DNA from: Asparagopsis taxiformis
Taxonomy: Eukaryota > Rhodophyta > Florideophyceae > Bonnemaisoniales > Bonnemaisoniaceae
Direction of reading: 5' to 3'
Length of the DNA: 64,000 nucleotides
Assembly: GCA_030407315.1 (NCBI GenBank)
Contig: JALQPE010001780.1
Coordinates: 124,001-188,000 of the forward strand
Shown: positions 60,988-64,000 of the stretch, piece by piece
Position numbering within the stretch: the first letter of the stretch is position 1
How the letters are laid out: each line of letters opens with the position of its first letter
Notes under the pieces: model-generated
Database searches by the model: none
What the model was told of the DNA's origin: nothing
Seen by the model: the letters and a program-made list of their open reading frames with translations, nothing else
Program-made: the position numbers and the translations under genes

Positions 60988-62107
60988 GGCGACGGGTTGG
61001 GATGCGAAACTGGAGAGTGATTCGGAGGCTACGGTTGAGCTGCTGCTGTGGCTGAGGGTGTATCCCGAGGTTATGTGCCGCGAATCTGGCAATACGACTG
61101 GCTGGTGCGAAAAGTGTTCACAGCGCGAGGGCATATTGAGATGTTTGATTTGCAGTTGAATTCAGCAACAGATCAATGGTTGAATTTTATGATTCTTGAC
61201 TGAGAGAGAAGTGGTAGCATATAATATTATACGTTTCCTTTCACTGTTTGGTAAGCTGCGGTTCGGGATAGACTTAGAAATGTTATGGTAGACTTCTTCT
61301 CCCAGCCGCCAGTCGTTCGCACACAACTCGTTTGCTTCTTGCTGCTAATCTTTACTGGCGCGACTGCGATGCATTCGCCATCATCACACCTATTTCCCGA
61401 TGGCATTGCGCAGCTTCTCCTGCCAGTCAGACGTCTCAGCAGTGGGCACCACCGTTCGTCTATCTCTGAAATGCGCACAACATCCGGCATATGATTTCGT
61501 TTTGCAACACCAAGACCTGGAAATCCCGCATGTTCTCTCGGGAATCCCGTCCAAGGTTCCATGTTCTTTGCAGCGTGTATGTCCAAGCACTCAATCTGCA
61601 GTGCCTTTGCACTTCCAATTGAATCCTGATAATCGAGTTGTATGCTTTCGATTCCTCAAAATACTCTTTGTCAGAAACGTATCATCTGACGTTATCCTGT
61701 GCATATCTGCATGTATGGATGTACAGGAAATTGCAAGCGTTCAGACAGCATTCTCGATTGGAAACGTGAGTCTTCGCTGCACGAATGACGTTGCCAAACA
61801 CTATTATGCCCCAGCTAAACAAAGCACATCCATATTATTCAGAAGTGTTCAACTAGCCATCTCCAATGCAGTGTTGCACCCAATTCGATTTGTATTACTG
61901 CTAGTACACGGAAGTATGTTCTTCATCGCAACATACATAAATCACCTACTCACCCTTCTTAGAAATATGTAGACAACTCAACAATAGTACACCGTCTCCT
62001 CGTAGACGTGCCGAATCGCATTTCACCTACGAAAAAGATATCCAACATTCGAGTGACCTACCACCATTCTATCTATATCGACTATGTTCATGTTAGTATG
62101 TAGAACC
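60988..62107. other. Intergenic with one doubtful membrane-protein ORF
   Basis: 1.1 kb between two minus-strand genes. A 190-codon plus-strand frame at 61400-61972 is described separately. The first 150 bp remain open in the aldo-keto reductase frame. Confidence 0.45.
61400..61972 (+). CDS. Possible small cysteine-containing membrane protein, unrecognised
   Basis: A 190-codon frame from ATG 61400. It has scattered cysteines (QSDVSAVGTTVRLSLKC, VPCSLQRVC, SDVILCISAC, VSLRC) and a hydrophobic C-terminal segment (SNAVLHPIRFVLLLVHGSMFFIATYI) that could anchor it. Just upstream, in another frame, 61285-61400 encodes a good signal-peptide-like start (VRTQLVCFLLLIFTGATA). No GT-AG intron of sensible length joins the two frames, so either a frameshift, an unseen intron or chance is involved. 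I recognise no family. Low confidence that it is a gene. Confidence 0.3.
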   Translation: MALRSFSCQSDVSAVGTTVRLSLKCAQHPAYDFVLQHQDLEIPHVLSGIPSKVPCSLQRVCPSTQSAVPLHFQLNPDNRVVCFRFLKILFVRNVSSDVILCISACMDVQEIASVQTAFSIGNVSLRCTNDVAKHYYAPAKQSTSILFRSVQLAISNAVLHPIRFVLLLVHGSMFFIATYINHLLTLLRNM

Positions 62108-63463
62108 TCAATCCCGTGAAGTAAGCTCAACCTGCGGTTCAAGATTCCGACGAGGGCCTTCCTCAGTCTCTTGGGCCTCATCAGCGGCTTCGTCTGCCAC
62201 CCCACCATCAGCCAGAAGAATACTTCTCGGATCTCGTCTCCTCAACAGCCGCACCGCATGTGTCCTAAATTCATCCTCACTCGCACTAAAATTCCTCGCA
62301 ATAGCCAACAGACCTGAATCTCGATCAACGGCCATATCAATAACACGATCATATTGCCATCTCGAAAACTGCTGTGTCTTTCGTATTCTCCTCGCAATGG
62401 CAATCGCCTGATCCTGTAGCACAAGTTCCGACGTCACAGCTTCAGGCTTCCGCGGCAGATTTTTCTTCACGTGCGAGCCGTCCAGTTTCACGCCGCGAAC
62501 AGGAATGGGATTCTCGTCGAACGAGTCCTTGCTCCAGAACAACCACGCGTTCTCGGGCAACGCGGACACATCAGAATCGTTTCGCACCGGCTCTGTGAAA
62601 TGCGGAGAGGTAAACACCGAGATCTGTTTGATGTCTTCTGGTTCGAGAAAGGCGGTTGGGAATGGCGGCGGTTGTGTATCTGCTATTAGAGATTGAAGCC
62701 GATATAGATTCATTCGATAGATCTTGACGCTGTGCAAATCACCATCTGGATATTCCACAGTTCGTAGCACCTTGCCGAAAATTCGCGACCGTATGACGTT
62801 GAACACGATTGAAGATCCGCCTACCATTTTGAATGCGCTGTCGGCCTTGCCTAACATGAGGCCAATTGGAACGATGCCCACCATGGCAGGTGAGAAATGC
62901 GGAAGAAAACGCGGGAGGGAAACCGATAGTTCTGGCTTGTTAGAGTCCAGAAGGGTAATGAGGCAGCCAGCGGAGGTCTTGCGAATCCTACGCAGGAGTG
63001 AGAGTTGTCGAGTTGATCCTTGACTTGAAGAATTGTTGCATCAATCAAGTAGTTTGATGTTATGGAAGGATCGATGCTTTTATGTCTGTCAGACGAAGCG
63101 AGTCGCCACTAACCTCGAGAGAGCGTCGCAGGGTATGTTGCATCAGAGAGGCAAGTGCACGTGTACCTGTCTTCGCGATGATTGTCATGCTGGACAAGCC
63201 AAGTCCACAGTTCAGTGCGTTTAAAATTAGATAATTTTGATTCTTTTCAGATGCCAAAGTAGGCATTGGAACATCCGTACCTCGACGGGTGACGCTCGAG
63301 TTCACATTCAACCTTGATCGCTTCTGGCAAACTTCGTGATAATCCTTCCCTCAGCGCCCGTTGCACCTGCATCGGTGTAATGTCTCATAAAGAGGAATTG
63401 AAGCTGACTTACAATTCCTCGTATCTGAAGTCGTTCTGCGAATCGGAAGTCCAAAAACAGCAT
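62108..63463 (-). CDS. Unrecognised 360-residue protein, four exons
   Basis: I reconstructed exons in transcript order 63463-63413, 63366-63281, 63189-63114 and 62977-62108, all phase-consistent. Donors are GTAAGT, GTACGG and GTTAGT; acceptors GATGCAG, TCCAG and CGCAAG. The product begins MLFLDFRFAERLQIRGI, then VQRALREGLSRSLPEAIKVE, MTIIAKTGTRALASLMQHTL, and then a long globular part with TSAGCLITLLDSNKPEL, PAMVGIVPIGLMLGKADSAFKMVGG, FGKVLRTVEYPDGDLHSVKIYRMNLY, QFSRWQYDRVIDMAVDRDSG. It ends in an acidic, probably disordered tail. I recognise no domain. The model was built to satisfy splice sites and frame, so exon 4's acceptor is the least certain. The start lies 102 bp from the divergent P450 start. 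Confidence 0.6.
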
Positions 63464-63565
63464 TGAGTCTCCACAAAATCTTCACCGTTCAATTCGATTG
63501 CTTTATTAGCGAGATCGGTGCTTGATTGGTCTTTCTCGGATCTTCGCAGCTTTGACTATCTTAAC
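63464..63565. promoter_or_regulatory. Very short divergent promoter (unrecognised gene / P450)
   Basis: Only 102 bp separate the two proposed ATGs, so any promoter must be bidirectional or lie in exons. Confidence 0.45.
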
Positions 63566-64000
63566 ATGTCTAAAGAAGAACCATCATTGTGGAATACCCT
63601 GAAAGATATTGCTGGTGAAAAACAGCTACTCCAGCAAGTCACAGCACCACGATTCAATTTTCGCAGCATAGGGCTGAGTGAACTGCTGGGTTCACCAGTT
63701 CTCGCGCCATACACAACTCAGAATGGAACTTCTTCATTCTCAATAACCTCAGTGGCCGTCGGCATATCTGTCGCTGCTGTTGTAGCAGTAGGTGTCCGAT
63801 CGATCATTGGAATGGTTTCATGGCAGCGAACACTTCGGGATAGTAAGACGAATGGGGCGCCACCTGGCCCACCGCCTCTACCATTTCTGGGCAATATGCT
63901 GCAATTACGCTCTGGATATTACGAAACGCTTTATGAATACGTTGATAGACCAGCAAGTGTATTTTGGGTGCTGTCAACGCCTTTTGTAGTTATTAATGAT
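63566..64000 (+). CDS. Cytochrome P450, N-terminal part (continues beyond the window)
   Basis: The frame from ATG 63566 is open to the window end (145 residues). A cytosol-like first 55 residues is followed by a membrane anchor at about 59-83 (SITSVAVGISVAAVVAVGVRSII). Next comes the proline-rich hinge of microsomal P450s, APPGPPPLPFLGN (98-110), then LRSGYYETLYEYVD and SVFWVLSTPFVVIND, the usual A-helix and beta-1 region. The haem-binding Cys loop lies outside the window, so family and substrate cannot be named. The long stretch before the anchor is unusual and could be a plastid leader. An alternative reading as another single-pass protein is unlikely given the hinge. Confidence 0.85.
   Translation, partial: MSKEEPSLWNTLKDIAGEKQLLQQVTAPRFNFRSIGLSELLGSPVLAPYTTQNGTSSFSITSVAVGISVAAVVAVGVRSIIGMVSWQRTLRDSKTNGAPPGPPPLPFLGNMLQLRSGYYETLYEYVDRPASVFWVLSTPFVVIND

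Noticed and set aside
1..64000. CRISPR arrays, rRNA genes, intact transposons or viral segments
   Set aside because: None seen: no regularly spaced direct repeats, no rRNA motifs, no transposase, integrase, reverse transcriptase or capsid-like reading frame.

Overview
This is a compact eukaryotic nuclear segment with about 28 protein genes on both strands, separated mostly by 0.1-0.9 kb. Most genes have a single exon. The introns I could place are short (46-136 nt, apart from one 1-nt exon case) and end in AG. The mix of families suggests a photosynthetic red alga, perhaps a multicellular one of the Chondrus type: an SLC4 anion exchanger, a SOUL protein and an aldo-keto reductase with plastid-like leaders, a lone CCT-motif protein, a SPO22/ZIP4 meiosis protein and a FANCI, with very few introns. 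That placement is an inference from gene content and architecture; no marker gene proves it.

Layout. 1-16 kb: CNOT1 (running off the left edge), a MIR-less protein O-mannosyltransferase, a Sey1/RHD3-like pseudo-GTPase, an unrecognised 722-residue protein, MnmA, an AP endonuclease and ribosomal protein uL3. 16-20.5 kb: a four-finger C2H2 protein and then a 3.4-kb gene-poor, repeat-rich, strand-skewed stretch. 20.5-30.6 kb: a CaMK-like kinase, derlin, a RING-less NSE1-like protein, a LURP-one-type protein with a prion-like head, an SLC4 transporter and a SOUL protein whose stop codon overlaps that of SLC4. 31.5-42.7 kb: TCF25, SPO22/ZIP4, a DnaJ-type zinc protein, Kish (TMEM167), a PlsC acyltransferase and the CCT protein. 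43.7-54 kb: a glutathione transferase, a RING plus Rho-like pseudo-GTPase fusion, a TrmA/RumA-type methyltransferase, a WBP2-like protein, a BAP31-family protein that appears to need a single-nucleotide exon, and a membrane-anchored methyltransferase-like protein. 54-64 kb: FANCI, SYF2, an aldo-keto reductase, an unrecognised four-exon gene and the start of a cytochrome P450.

There is no operon logic, but several themes recur: ER and Golgi biology (O-mannosyltransferase, Sey1-like, derlin, BAP31, Kish, acyltransferase), genome maintenance and meiosis (AP endonuclease, NSE1, SPO22, FANCI), and RNA biology (CNOT1, SYF2, MnmA, TrmA-like, uL3). The most striking observations are the 1-nt exon in the BAP31 gene, the RING/pseudo-Rho fusion, the Sey1-like protein with a lost P-loop, and nine GTAC motifs within 219 bp in front of the SLC4 gene. 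I found no convincing tRNA, rRNA, CRISPR array or intact mobile element.
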